64,000 nucleotides of DNA from Plectosphaerella cucumerina (lineage: Eukaryota; Ascomycota; Sordariomycetes; Glomerellales; Plectosphaerellaceae): contig JAGPXD010000005.1 of NCBI GenBank assembly GCA_020746995.1, forward strand, positions 248,001 through 312,000, read 5' to 3'. The notes under the pieces were generated by a model. It had not been told where the DNA came from. It was given only the letters and a program-made list of their open reading frames with translations, and ran no database searches. The position numbers were made by a program, and so were the translations under genes. Shown here piece after piece: positions 53,148 to 61,756 of the stretch (positions are counted from its first letter, which is position 1; each line of letters begins with the position of its first letter).

Positions 53148-54638
53148 TTACTCGTCAGACTCCCACCCGCCACCGGCGCCCTCGCCCTCAACCTCGATCT
53201 TTGTGCCCAACGCCTCCTTGCCCTGGCGAATCATAGCTTGCAGCCTCGAGTTAAAATCATTCATCCGCATATCATTGTCCTTCTCCTCCCTTCGTCGCTT
53301 GGCCGCCAGCCTGCGCGCTTCTTCCGTAAGCCGTGGGCTAAGTGCCGTTTCGTCCTCGCGCGGAGCCCGGCCTGATGCCGCAGAAGCGCCGCTATGCGTC
53401 CTGCGGTGGCCGCCGGTCCGCGACGTGGGGGACATGACGCCGCCGACGCTCGTGCGGTAGCCGCTAGCCGCGCTGGACGGCCGCGGAGAGGTGTAGGGGT
53501 TGTAGTGCTCCCGGCTGGCCGATACGGGGATGGGGATGCGGCTGGGCGAGGGCGAGGGTGGCGGCGGCGAGACGGGGCGGAAGGAGCGCATGCCGGCGAA
53601 GCTGGCTGGCTCGTGGGTGCTCGGGGCGGGAGAGCTGGCGTGGGAGGCGCGGTAGGAGCTGCGGCGGTTGGGGCCGGGGGTCGTGTTGATGCGGGACACG
53701 GGTACGCTGATGCGGCGGCCGGTGGTGACCGAGGGCCGTGTGTTGCGGGAGGGAGTTGCCCGTCCGGGGGTTCGGGAGGATACTCTGGATGAGGGGCGCG
53801 ACTTCTCTCCAGAGTTCAGCTCGTCCACCACCACCCAGTTCTTGAGGATATCGTCGGCGCCGCTGATCTGGCGGCGTTTTGTCGGTCGGGAAGGGGTTGC
53901 GTCGGGGGTTGTTGTGCCCGTGGTATTGCCGCCGTCGGGAATGTAGTCGGCCTCGGGGAAGTCGCCGGGCACTGGGGTCGAGTCCCCGGCGGTGCGGGAG
54001 GAGAAGTAGTCGCGAGGGCTATTGTCGGTCGCGGCGCCGTTGCTCAGGTCGGTGCTCGCGGGGTCTTCGATGGAGTAGCCGGTGCCTCCGCCGGCGTAGA
54101 AGCCCTTGAATGCGCTCGCCGTGCAGAACTCCCAGACTTTGCCCACCACGCCGCCGAGGGTGTTGAAGGCGACCCTGCTCCATCCTGCCGGGGGTTCGAC
54201 GGGGCGGATCAGCTGCGTCGGCTGACCACAGGCGGGCGACTCGGCGGCTGTCTGTGACGGCTTGGAGCCGAGGGCGCGCCTGAAGTCGTAGTCGGAGTAG
54301 AGGCTCTCCTCTAGAACGGTGCTCTCACCATCTCCCTGGAAGCCTCCGGGCGTCTCGAGCTGTCCGGCGAGGGGAAAGTGGTCAGGGTTCGCAGGTCCGC
54401 GGCTCGCGGGCTGCTGCTGCTGCTGCTGCGACGGCCCGTTGTGGGTATACGTGCGCTTGCGTTTGGCGTGCGCCGCAGGCGTGGTGACCTCCGATTGCAC
54501 ACTGACGGTCGATTTGCCCAGGTGAACGGAGGACGAAGCGGACGGCGACACGGGCGGGCGGAAGACGCTTGGGTGGACGCCGGAGCCCTGGCTGTCGAAG
54601 AAGGCGCCCGGCATGTAGTACTGGGATGAGTAGGTCAT
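53148..54638 (-). CDS. Conserved fungal protein of unknown function, NLS-bearing
   Basis: An intronless frame. The proposed start at 54638 (A at -3) gives 496 residues and begins MTYSSQYYMPGAFFDSQ. An upstream in-frame ATG at 54989 would add 117 residues of low-complexity, leader-like sequence. Seen features are a KRKRTYT basic cluster, a poly-Gln tract, a conserved-looking WSRVAFNTLGGVVGKVWEFCTASAFKGFYAGGG segment (hydrophobic, perhaps the functional core), a second basic cluster (TKRRQISGADDILKNWVVVDEL) and a long Ser/Pro/Arg-rich disordered tail with RTPGR/RRTHS phosphorylation-like motifs. A final helical segment (LTEEARRLAAKRRREEKDNDMR) follows. Nuclear or cell-cycle-linked function is a guess based on these motifs. 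I cannot name the family. Confidence 0.75.
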   Translation of the reverse strand: MTYSSQYYMPGAFFDSQGSGVHPSVFRPPVSPSASSSVHLGKSTVSVQSEVTTPAAHAKRKRTYTHNGPSQQQQQQPASRGPANPDHFPLAGQLETPGGFQGDGESTVLEESLYSDYDFRRALGSKPSQTAAESPACGQPTQLIRPVEPPAGWSRVAFNTLGGVVGKVWEFCTASAFKGFYAGGGTGYSIEDPASTDLSNGAATDNSPRDYFSSRTAGDSTPVPGDFPEADYIPDGGNTTGTTTPDATPSRPTKRRQISGADDILKNWVVVDELNSGEKSRPSSRVSSRTPGRATPSRNTRPSVTTGRRISVPVSRINTTPGPNRRSSYRASHASSPAPSTHEPASFAGMRSFRPVSPPPPSPSPSRIPIPVSASREHYNPYTSPRPSSAASGYRTSVGGVMSPTSRTGGHRRTHSGASAASGRAPREDETALSPRLTEEARRLAAKRRREEKDNDMRMNDFNSRLQAMIRQGKEALGTKIEVEGEGAGGGWESDE

Positions 54639-55211
54639 TTTCGGCGGGATCGCAGATGCGGGGAGGTTCCCCGGGTGGCCGTGGTTCGTGTCGCGTGAAC
54701 AGCTGCCTGGCGGGCTGAGGCAGACCAGGCGGATGCGGTGCGGTGAACTGAAGTGCGATGCGGATTTCGAGTGGTTGTGGGAGTTGTTGCTGCTGACCGC
54801 CGTTCTGGAAACATTTAGGAGGGGCTCATCGCATGCAGTGTCGGACAGGGGTCGTTTGAAGAAGGGGGCGCGCGCCTCTAGACCCAGCTCGTCGTGTCGG
54901 TGAGGCGAGGTGTCCGCGGGCGAAATGGTAAAATGGATGGCTGCACCAGGGCGGCTCGCGTTTGTTTGGGGTTGACGCCTCGTGATCATCAGCAGGCGAA
55001 CTTTTGGAGGAAAGCCTGGAAAAGGTACCGCGCTTTCCCCAACACAACACCGGCCGGACCTCACCAACGACGCCAGACGCCTCGGACATTGCCTCCGCAC
55101 TTTGATGGCGCCCGCCTGACCTGACCTGACGAGACGAACCTCTGGAGCTATGACCAGGGGTCCGATAAGATTAGACCCCTAATGTCTGATGAGTAAGCGG
55201 ACAAAGATTCA
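54639..55211. other. Intergenic region, leader of the 53148-54638 gene
   Basis: This contains the open in-frame extension of the minus-strand gene (open to about 55100, with an ATG at 54989) and the 3' flank of the gene at 55212. No other gene is supported. Confidence 0.5.
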
Positions 55212-57941
55212 TCAAATTACTTCTTCATTTCGTTGCAGATCTGCCTCGGGATTTCTTGACAAAGCCTCCGCCGCTCTTCTCATGATAACATCTGACCCCA
55301 AGATCTCACGGCTCACCCGGAGCTTCTCTTCCATGGCCAGGCTCAGGAAATACCGGGATGCACCTCCGCCATGAAGTGCTTCCAGGCGTGACACCAGCAC
55401 TTGCGACGCATATGCGTTCATGCCCATGCGTCGTAAGAAAGCTCCCCACGGCTTCTCATCCAAATGCAAGCACTGCTGGACCTTCGTCTCTGCTGCAAAC
55501 TGGCAAATCGTCGACGCCGCCCACGACGCGTGTGTCTTCGGTCCGCCACCGACATGCATCGGAACAACCCGCGCACCGCGGACAGCCTGTGCGAAGCATG
55601 CGAAGTCGCGGTAGGCGCTCGCATCGCTGTCGCTCATGACGTTCGCAGCCTCGGACGTGGGATTGTCCTCCGAGACCAAAACCATAAGCCGCACGTACAG
55701 TAATGCAACCCGCAGGATGCGCTCTCTAAGTTGCGACAGTCCCTCCGAGCCAGGCATGGGCGCTTGTCGCACTTTGAGCATCGTGGTCAGAATGATCCCT
55801 GTGGTGGGCGATGGGATGATGTCAGCGTCGGTCGACTGTATCTGAAGACCTTCCGAAGACAGGTCACGATCAATCAGCACAACACCGGGAAGGAAGCCTC
55901 TCAAGAATGAGATGAAAGCTCGAGACAGGCTTGTCGACACCACCACTCGGTGCGGCGTCGATGGTGCTTCGAACTTGGCCAGATGGCTGCCCATCGTTGC
56001 ACCAGCCGGCGGCTCCATGTGCTTGGCACCCCCTTCTGATGACCCAATAGGCGTGGGGAGAGACTGCTGCTGCTGCTGCTGCTGAGAAGCAACCTTTTCT
56101 GGAGCTCTCATCCGCATGAGGTTTTGCAAAAGCCGCCCAGCTGGGTTGTGATCCTCGTCGTCCATCAGCAAAGGTCGTCGAGGCGGCGTTAGCGGGTCAT
56201 GCGGTCCCAAACGCGACAAGCGACGAGCTGGATTCGGTTTGAGCATCTGCGAATCGGCTTTTCGCTTTCGTATCAGTGCAGAAAGATCGTCCTTTGGTGG
56301 CAGAGGGCGCATCGGAGGCGGATCAATGAACGGATCGGGTTGTTTCGGCCGACTCGAGAAGTATGGTGAGATGGCGGCCACATGACCTGATGTATCGTAA
56401 GAGATAGGAGGCAAAAGATCGTCGTGATAATCTTTGGCAAGAATCTTGGGTGTCCCCTGTGTCGAGATACAATGGCGGCTTGTTGGGTGTTTGGTCAACG
56501 GCACCGAGGGAGCCGGTTTCGGTCTGCGCATCAATATGCACTCCGGTTCGATTCCTCTGTGGTCTGCCGGGAGCGGATTCCATCTGAGACGCATGTCCGG
56601 GTCACCTCCTAGCTTGACTTTGTATGCATGGCCCATGGCCTTGCGCAAGTGGCGGCGGATCTCGTGCGGTCCGAGGCACGACATCCATTCGGGTATAGGG
56701 TCCAAGGGCTCAACGTGCGGCAACTTCAATCGTATTGATGGGTCGACGGCATCCAGCTCTTCCAATAGTCTTTCCTCCACTCTTGCTGCTGCAATGTCAA
56801 AGTTGTGCTGCAAACTTGTATCTTCCATGGCCAGTCCGGCATTCAATCGGCTCGAGGGGGCGAGTGGCGAGATCTCGTCGATGAATGGGTCCTCCAATTC
56901 GAGCGCGAGGCATGGCCATTTCTCTGAGCATGTCGTGTCTCGAGGTATCTCTTCTTGCAACACTAGGGGACTCTCGAGCTCGAATCTTGGAGGTTGCCGA
57001 GATTCAGGTTCTTTGAACTTGATATGCGGAAGAGGTGATTTCGATTGAGAGACGCATCGGCTGTTGATATCCTCCATAGCTTGTAGACGTGCTTGAAGTT
57101 CCGAGATGTCGCTTTCAAGCAAGCTTTCGGGCGACGAAAAGTGATGATCTTTGAAGTGGTATGTTTGGGGCATTCGGCTTCTTTCTGATGTTGTTGGAGA
57201 TGCCAACAGTGGCGGCGAGACCTGGCCTGCGGTTTTCTTGGTTGTTGAGAGATTGGGCGCGAAACGATCTGCAGCCACAGTCTCCGCGACGAGCTGAATC
57301 CTTTCGAGTACGGGCATCTTTGACTTCTCTTGCAAGGTCTTCAACCCTTCCTCGAAGCAGAGAGCGCACTCCGTGTCCACATTCTCATCGACCCTATCGC
57401 AGATCTCTTGGCCAAGGAATTGGAAGTCATCGTCCTCATCGATAGGCTCTGCGACGAGCGTTGTGGTGTACAGTGGACTCGCATTGGCGTGTTTCGAGAG
57501 ATCGAGGAAGACATCCTTGACGTCCATTTTTGGATTCGTGTTGAGCAGGGGTTCTTCCAATTGGTATCTTTGTGGTACGAAATCCGTGCGGAATCGAATG
57601 AAGGACGTCGCATTTTGGTCGGGTTGGACAAAATCATCGCGAAACTCGATGATCTCGGCGTCGGGCTGTCCAGCAGGCGCCACCAGCGAGGGGCTCCCGT
57701 TGTCGTCATCACCCGAATCATCTGCCGCGAAGTGGCATGCGACCTGGGCGATCAATGCGCGCGGTTGGTGTCGCGAATGCGCGCGGCCGTCGATCGTGTG
57801 GCCGGACTGTCGAAGCTCTCGTCGAACCGTCTTGAGGGCATCTCGGTATTGTTGTTCGACTTCCGGGGCCAAATCGGCGTCCATGGCGGTGTGCAGGGAT
57901 CGAGAATCGATGTGAAGGTGCCTGGGCAGAAGGGAAATCAT
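55212..57941 (-). CDS. Protein with XPF-like domain, candidate Zip2/SHOC1 ZMM protein
   Basis: An intronless frame of 909 residues. The ATG at 57941 opens the frame; a second ATG at 57884 (Met20, gccATGg context) may be the real start. Residues 1-600 are acidic and mostly disordered, with short conserved-looking blocks (CALCFEEG near 197, PHVEPLDPIPEWMSCLG). A poly-Gln tract precedes the C-terminal domain. Residues 665-830 resemble an XPF nuclease fold: RVVVSTSLSRAF, PGVVLIDRDL, DADIIPSPTTGIILTTMLKV, then a helical region and YVRLMVLVSE, while the catalytic GDxnERKxxxD motif is absent. Residues 830-900 look like tandem helix-hairpin-helix. This arrangement fits the inactive XPF-like meiotic protein Zip2/SHOC1, which stabilises recombination intermediates. 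The assignment is an inference from fold-level resemblance. Confidence 0.75.
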   Translation of the reverse strand: MISLLPRHLHIDSRSLHTAMDADLAPEVEQQYRDALKTVRRELRQSGHTIDGRAHSRHQPRALIAQVACHFAADDSGDDDNGSPSLVAPAGQPDAEIIEFRDDFVQPDQNATSFIRFRTDFVPQRYQLEEPLLNTNPKMDVKDVFLDLSKHANASPLYTTTLVAEPIDEDDDFQFLGQEICDRVDENVDTECALCFEEGLKTLQEKSKMPVLERIQLVAETVAADRFAPNLSTTKKTAGQVSPPLLASPTTSERSRMPQTYHFKDHHFSSPESLLESDISELQARLQAMEDINSRCVSQSKSPLPHIKFKEPESRQPPRFELESPLVLQEEIPRDTTCSEKWPCLALELEDPFIDEISPLAPSSRLNAGLAMEDTSLQHNFDIAAARVEERLLEELDAVDPSIRLKLPHVEPLDPIPEWMSCLGPHEIRRHLRKAMGHAYKVKLGGDPDMRLRWNPLPADHRGIEPECILMRRPKPAPSVPLTKHPTSRHCISTQGTPKILAKDYHDDLLPPISYDTSGHVAAISPYFSSRPKQPDPFIDPPPMRPLPPKDDLSALIRKRKADSQMLKPNPARRLSRLGPHDPLTPPRRPLLMDDEDHNPAGRLLQNLMRMRAPEKVASQQQQQQQSLPTPIGSSEGGAKHMEPPAGATMGSHLAKFEAPSTPHRVVVSTSLSRAFISFLRGFLPGVVLIDRDLSSEGLQIQSTDADIIPSPTTGIILTTMLKVRQAPMPGSEGLSQLRERILRVALLYVRLMVLVSEDNPTSEAANVMSDSDASAYRDFACFAQAVRGARVVPMHVGGGPKTHASWAASTICQFAAETKVQQCLHLDEKPWGAFLRRMGMNAYASQVLVSRLEALHGGGASRYFLSLAMEEKLRVSREILGSDVIMRRAAEALSRNPEADLQRNEEVI

Positions 57942-58486
57942 ATTCCGGAATTTGAATTAATTGTTTCAGCTGCCTGCCTGTCAGCTCGTTCCTTCCTTCC
58001 TATCTCGCGAGGTGCCGTCATTGGATGCTCCCGTCGTGGAAGGTGCGAGCAACACTGCTTCCTTCCCGCTCGACACGGTGTCTAGCCAGGGGCTCGCCAG
58101 TCACACACGGTGCACACGATGGGGCATTGACAACGGCCGCGAACGACCGGAAGTTGACCACAGACCAGGCCTTCGGAGCATTGTGAAACCCAATTCTTTC
58201 CCGATGGAGTCCCTAAAACCGAACCCTCTCAACTCGCACAAGTAAGCGTCAACCACACTTGCCCGTGCGGGAAATGTGCGCAGCGACGTCTGGGGGAACA
58301 AAACCGCCCCACCCTGTGTTTTAAACTCCGGCAGGCACCGGAGCTTAGCACTTACACCAGAGATGAGGCTCAGTATAAGAGCAAGCAGTCGAAGCCTGGC
58401 CTTGGGAGATACTCTATTCAAACCAGCTCATACCTCACATATCATCATTCCAAATCATTGTTTCCCTTCCTCTCAAGACCATCATC
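57942..58486. other. Divergent promoter region
   Basis: This lies between the XPF-like protein gene (-) and the DJ-1/PfpI gene (+). A plus-strand TATAAGA at 58374-58380 serves the latter. No gene is supported. Confidence 0.5.
58374..58380 (+). promoter_or_regulatory. TATA box of the DJ-1/PfpI gene
   Basis: TATAAGA, 113 bases upstream of the ATG at 58487, followed by a CA/TC-rich leader. Confidence 0.5.
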
Positions 58487-59246
58487 ATGTCCGCCCCTCT
58501 CCCCAAGTCCCTGCGCATCGGCGTCATGGCCGAGTCCGTCCAGCTCGCCGACATCATGGGCATCGACATCATCGGCAGTTTCGCCAAGCCCGACGCCGAT
58601 TTCGCGGCTGTGTTTGGAGACCCTGCCCTTGCCGAGCTTGTCGGCAAGATGGGCGAGTTCAAGGATGAGTTCCGGGACATCGAATGGTTCTTCATCTCAT
58701 CCTCTCTGGAACCGGCCAAGTCCACCTGCGGCTTCAAGTGGCTCCCCAACGTCACCTACGATGACTGCCCCCGCGATCTCGATATTGTGCTCACCGGCGG
58801 ACCTCTGCCTACCCACCGGCCTGCTGGTGCTGACCGCTTCATCCGTGAGGCTTGGCCAAAGACTCGCGTCTGGCTGACCACGTGTGTCGGGTCCATGTGG
58901 GTTGCCTCCACGGGCGTCCTCGACGGCAAGAAGGCAACCACGAACCAGCAATTCCTCGACATGGCGAAGAGAGACCACCCTAAGGTCGATTGGTTGACCC
59001 AGAGGTGGGTGATCCAGGAGAAGGAGTATGAGGGTGAGGGGGCGGGAGAGGTCTGGACTGGCGCTGGCGCTGCTTCAGGTAAGTTTGAGAGACTGGTGCA
59101 CATGGCAGCAAAGACACTGACATTGTGTAGCGCTCGATATGATCACCGCGTTTTGCATGACCAAGTTCAGCCCCGAACTTGTCAACATTGCTTCGTCGGA
59201 CAACCTGGATCTGCGCCCGGGTAGGACGTTGGGACAGTTCTACTAG
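58487..59246 (+). CDS. DJ-1/PfpI-family protein
   Basis: Two exons (58487-59078, 59131-59246; 52-nt intron) give 235 residues. The glutamine-amidotransferase-like fold is seen in the first strand (LRIGVMAESVQLADIMGIDIIG), the central DIVLTGGPLPTH and the nucleophile elbow LTTCVGSMWVASTGVLDGKKATTN, in which Cys is the family's reactive residue. The C-terminal exon supplies ALDMITAFCMTKFSPELVN. Members include isonitrile hydratase-like proteins, glyoxalase III and stress proteins; in filamentous fungi many lie in secondary-metabolite or stress loci. No signal peptide, so cytosolic. Its substrate cannot be told. It is convergent with the CoA-ligase-like gene (518-nt spacer). Confidence 0.88.
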
Positions 59247-59764
59247 AGCGGAAGTGCACTCCAAGAGGCGCTACAAGGTGTAAGATAGACGTGCAGGTAG
59301 ATCTCAAGTGAATGTTGAAGGATTGCCTCTTTCCTGCCAGTACTTGCCTGGGCTCCTGGCGCGTGCACCCACAGCCAGCGCCGCGCGTGCAAGGCCGAGG
59401 CCATGGTTGGGGTCCAGCACCTTCCTTCTGTGCCATCCTTTATATACTGCCCTCCGCGAATTCCTCCCAACTAATACCGTGGCGACGCCCTGGAAAGCGT
59501 TCTGGTCGAGCTGTAAAAGTCGTGGATCGATTGGTTAACCCGAAAAAGGCTCTACGACTACCGAAAGCAAAACACAACGCGCTGCGTTCGAATCACCGCC
59601 AGGGACGTAGTAGCCAAAAAGGCTCCGAACCCTTTTGCCATTTTTTGAAAACACCCAAACGTGCATTCTGGTTTTGATGAAGCTGTTGATCAAAGTCCGT
59701 AAGTACAGATGCATGCATGTTCTTGAAGATCCAGTGCACGCCCAGCCCCGCGAATTTGCGCGTC
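59247..59764. other. Convergent intergenic spacer
   Basis: This holds two short segments around aaaaaggctc (59543 and 59608), a short gttcgaatc near 59586, and T-rich runs. A tRNA-like reading was tested and rejected. No gene is supported. Confidence 0.45.
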
Positions 59765-61756
59765 TCACAGACGAGGACCAGGCTTGGATGCCTTGGCGTA
59801 CTGATCCCGCAGGACGCGTCGGAGGATTTTCCCGCTCGGGCTTTTGGGGACGGCCTCGACAAACTCGACACCGCCCTTGAGCCGCTTGTGTCGCGTCTTG
59901 TGGTCCTCGACGTGCTTCAGAAGGGCTTTCGTGATCTCTTCCTTTGAGACGCCCTTTGCCTTGGGGGAGGTGACGACAAAAGCCCGGGGAACCTCGCCAG
60001 ACTCGACACTTGGGATGCCGATGACAGCGCAGTCGGCCACGAAGGGATGCTCGAGGAGGTGAGCCTCGAGCTCTGCGGGTGCAACTTGATGTCCCTGCAC
60101 AACGTGAGTTTCCACACATGCATCAGCCCCAGGACGGAACTCGTACCTTGACTTTAATGAGCTCCTTGAGGCGGTCCACGACTACCAGCTGCTCGTTGCC
60201 AAGTGGCGACTTGGTAACGATCACCTCGTCGCCTGTCCTCAGCCAGCGGCCATCTTTATCCCAGACGAATGTCTCCGCACTCGACTTGTCATTGTCGAGG
60301 TAGCCGAGTGCGATGGAAGGCGACTGCATGAGCAGCTCTCCACGCTCTTCGTATGCTGTGACCTCCTTTCCGTTGCTGTCGATGAGTTTCGCTTTGGTTC
60401 CTGTAATCAGCGATCCCGCCGCACCAGGCATGAGGTCAAACTCGGCCTGCGCCACAGCTCCTGGCGATGACTCGGTCAGGCCTAATAGTCAAGTCAGCAT
60501 GGCACAGATATCGTGATTTCTGAGACTTACCGTATCCCTGACCCAGCTTCCACCTCGGGAACAATTGGGCAATCTGTGTGATCGTCTCCTTTCCCAGCGG
60601 GGCAGCCCCAGACATGGCAAAGCGGACGCTGTTGAGGTCGTATGACTTGCAGAGCTCCGCGTTCCTGATTAGCTGGATGAGAATCGGTGGCACGATGTAC
60701 AGCTGGTTGATCTTGTAATTCTGGACAAGCTCGAGGACCTTTTTGAGGTCGAAGCGATGGAGGACGATAATCTCATCGCCGCGGTACATGCCGCAGTGAG
60801 AGATGATGGTAAGACCGTAGATGTGGCTGAATGGCAGCGCGCCGAGGGAGACCTGGGTGTCGATGCCCTCCTTTTGCCGAGATACGCCTTCGAATGTGGT
60901 CGTCTGGACGACATTGGACATGATGTTGTAGTGGGACAGTTTGACGGCTTTCTGGGAGGGGTTAGCAACTTCAGACCACGTTCGAGTCGAGCCTGTCTTA
61001 CGGGAGTCCCAGAGGTTCCGCTGGAAAAAGAGAGGTAGGCCACCTGTCTCGCATTGCGGCCTTCCGCCCACTGCTGGGGTGGTAGCGGAGGGAGGTTCTT
61101 TCCTTGATTGATGAGATCTTCGATCGACTTGAAGCGAGAGTCGCTGGCTTGATCGGGGAGGGGGAGGATGTAGATGTTCTCATCAGGGATCTTCAGTGCT
61201 CTGGTAGCCTTGAGGGCTGTCTCCAGAAGGGAGACGCAGACGAAGAGTGCCTTTGTCCTGGAAGCCTTGAGGTGGTACTGGAGCTCCTGAGCAGAGTACG
61301 CCGCATTTGCGGGAGTTGCTATGCCAGAGATGCGGTGCACTGCATGGGTGGCAGGCACGTAGTCGATCTGGAGGCCCCGTCAGCGAGTGGTTTGCGACCA
61401 ATGAGTTGGAGATGACAGTACCGAGTTGTACGAGAAGATGCCCACAACCCGTTCCCACTCGGTGCCTTCCTCGTTGTCGAAGCCCAGGGTTGCAGCGAGG
61501 GACCGCGCGAGGTAGTCGACTCGCTGAGCGACCTCGACGGCGCTGTAAGATCGACCCGTTACTCCGCAGGTAAACGGCGCCCGGGACGAACGCTTGACCT
61601 TTCTCCCATGGTGGTCCTCATACATGAACTGGGGGAGGGTGATTGACCGAGACGGGGCTACATGCAGTGTCAGAAAGAAGGTTTGCTCAGTGCTCGTTCG
61701 TCCTGGCGACACTCACCCCGGAATTCCGGGACCCATGGGGGCGGGTGGAAAACCAT
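59765..61756 (-). CDS. 4-coumarate-CoA ligase-like acyl-CoA synthetase
   Basis: Six exons (61756-61717, 61657-61422, 61367-61002, 60951-60531, 60481-60147, 60094-59765) with introns of 49-59 nt give 575 residues. The adenylate-forming family is shown by the P-loop AYLSFSSGTSGTPKAV (split by an intron), the GQGYGLTESSP motif (also split), the TGDEV core and the C-terminal KELIKVKGHQVAPAELEAHLLEHP hinge, with SGKILRR giving the catalytic Lys. It forms an acyl-AMP and then an acyl-CoA. The N terminus and order fit 4-coumarate-CoA ligase-like enzymes of fungi, many peroxisomal. The C-terminal tripeptide PRL is close to but not a canonical PTS1. The acid substrate could be a hydroxycinnamate or a medium-chain acid. 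The exon joins all preserve frame. Confidence 0.9.

Noticed and set aside
59480..59640. A tRNA or Pol III gene suggested by gttcgaatc at 59586 and nearby T runs.
   Set aside because: T-arm and acceptor arms do not pair; the A box does not match; only a 6-bp inverted repeat remains.
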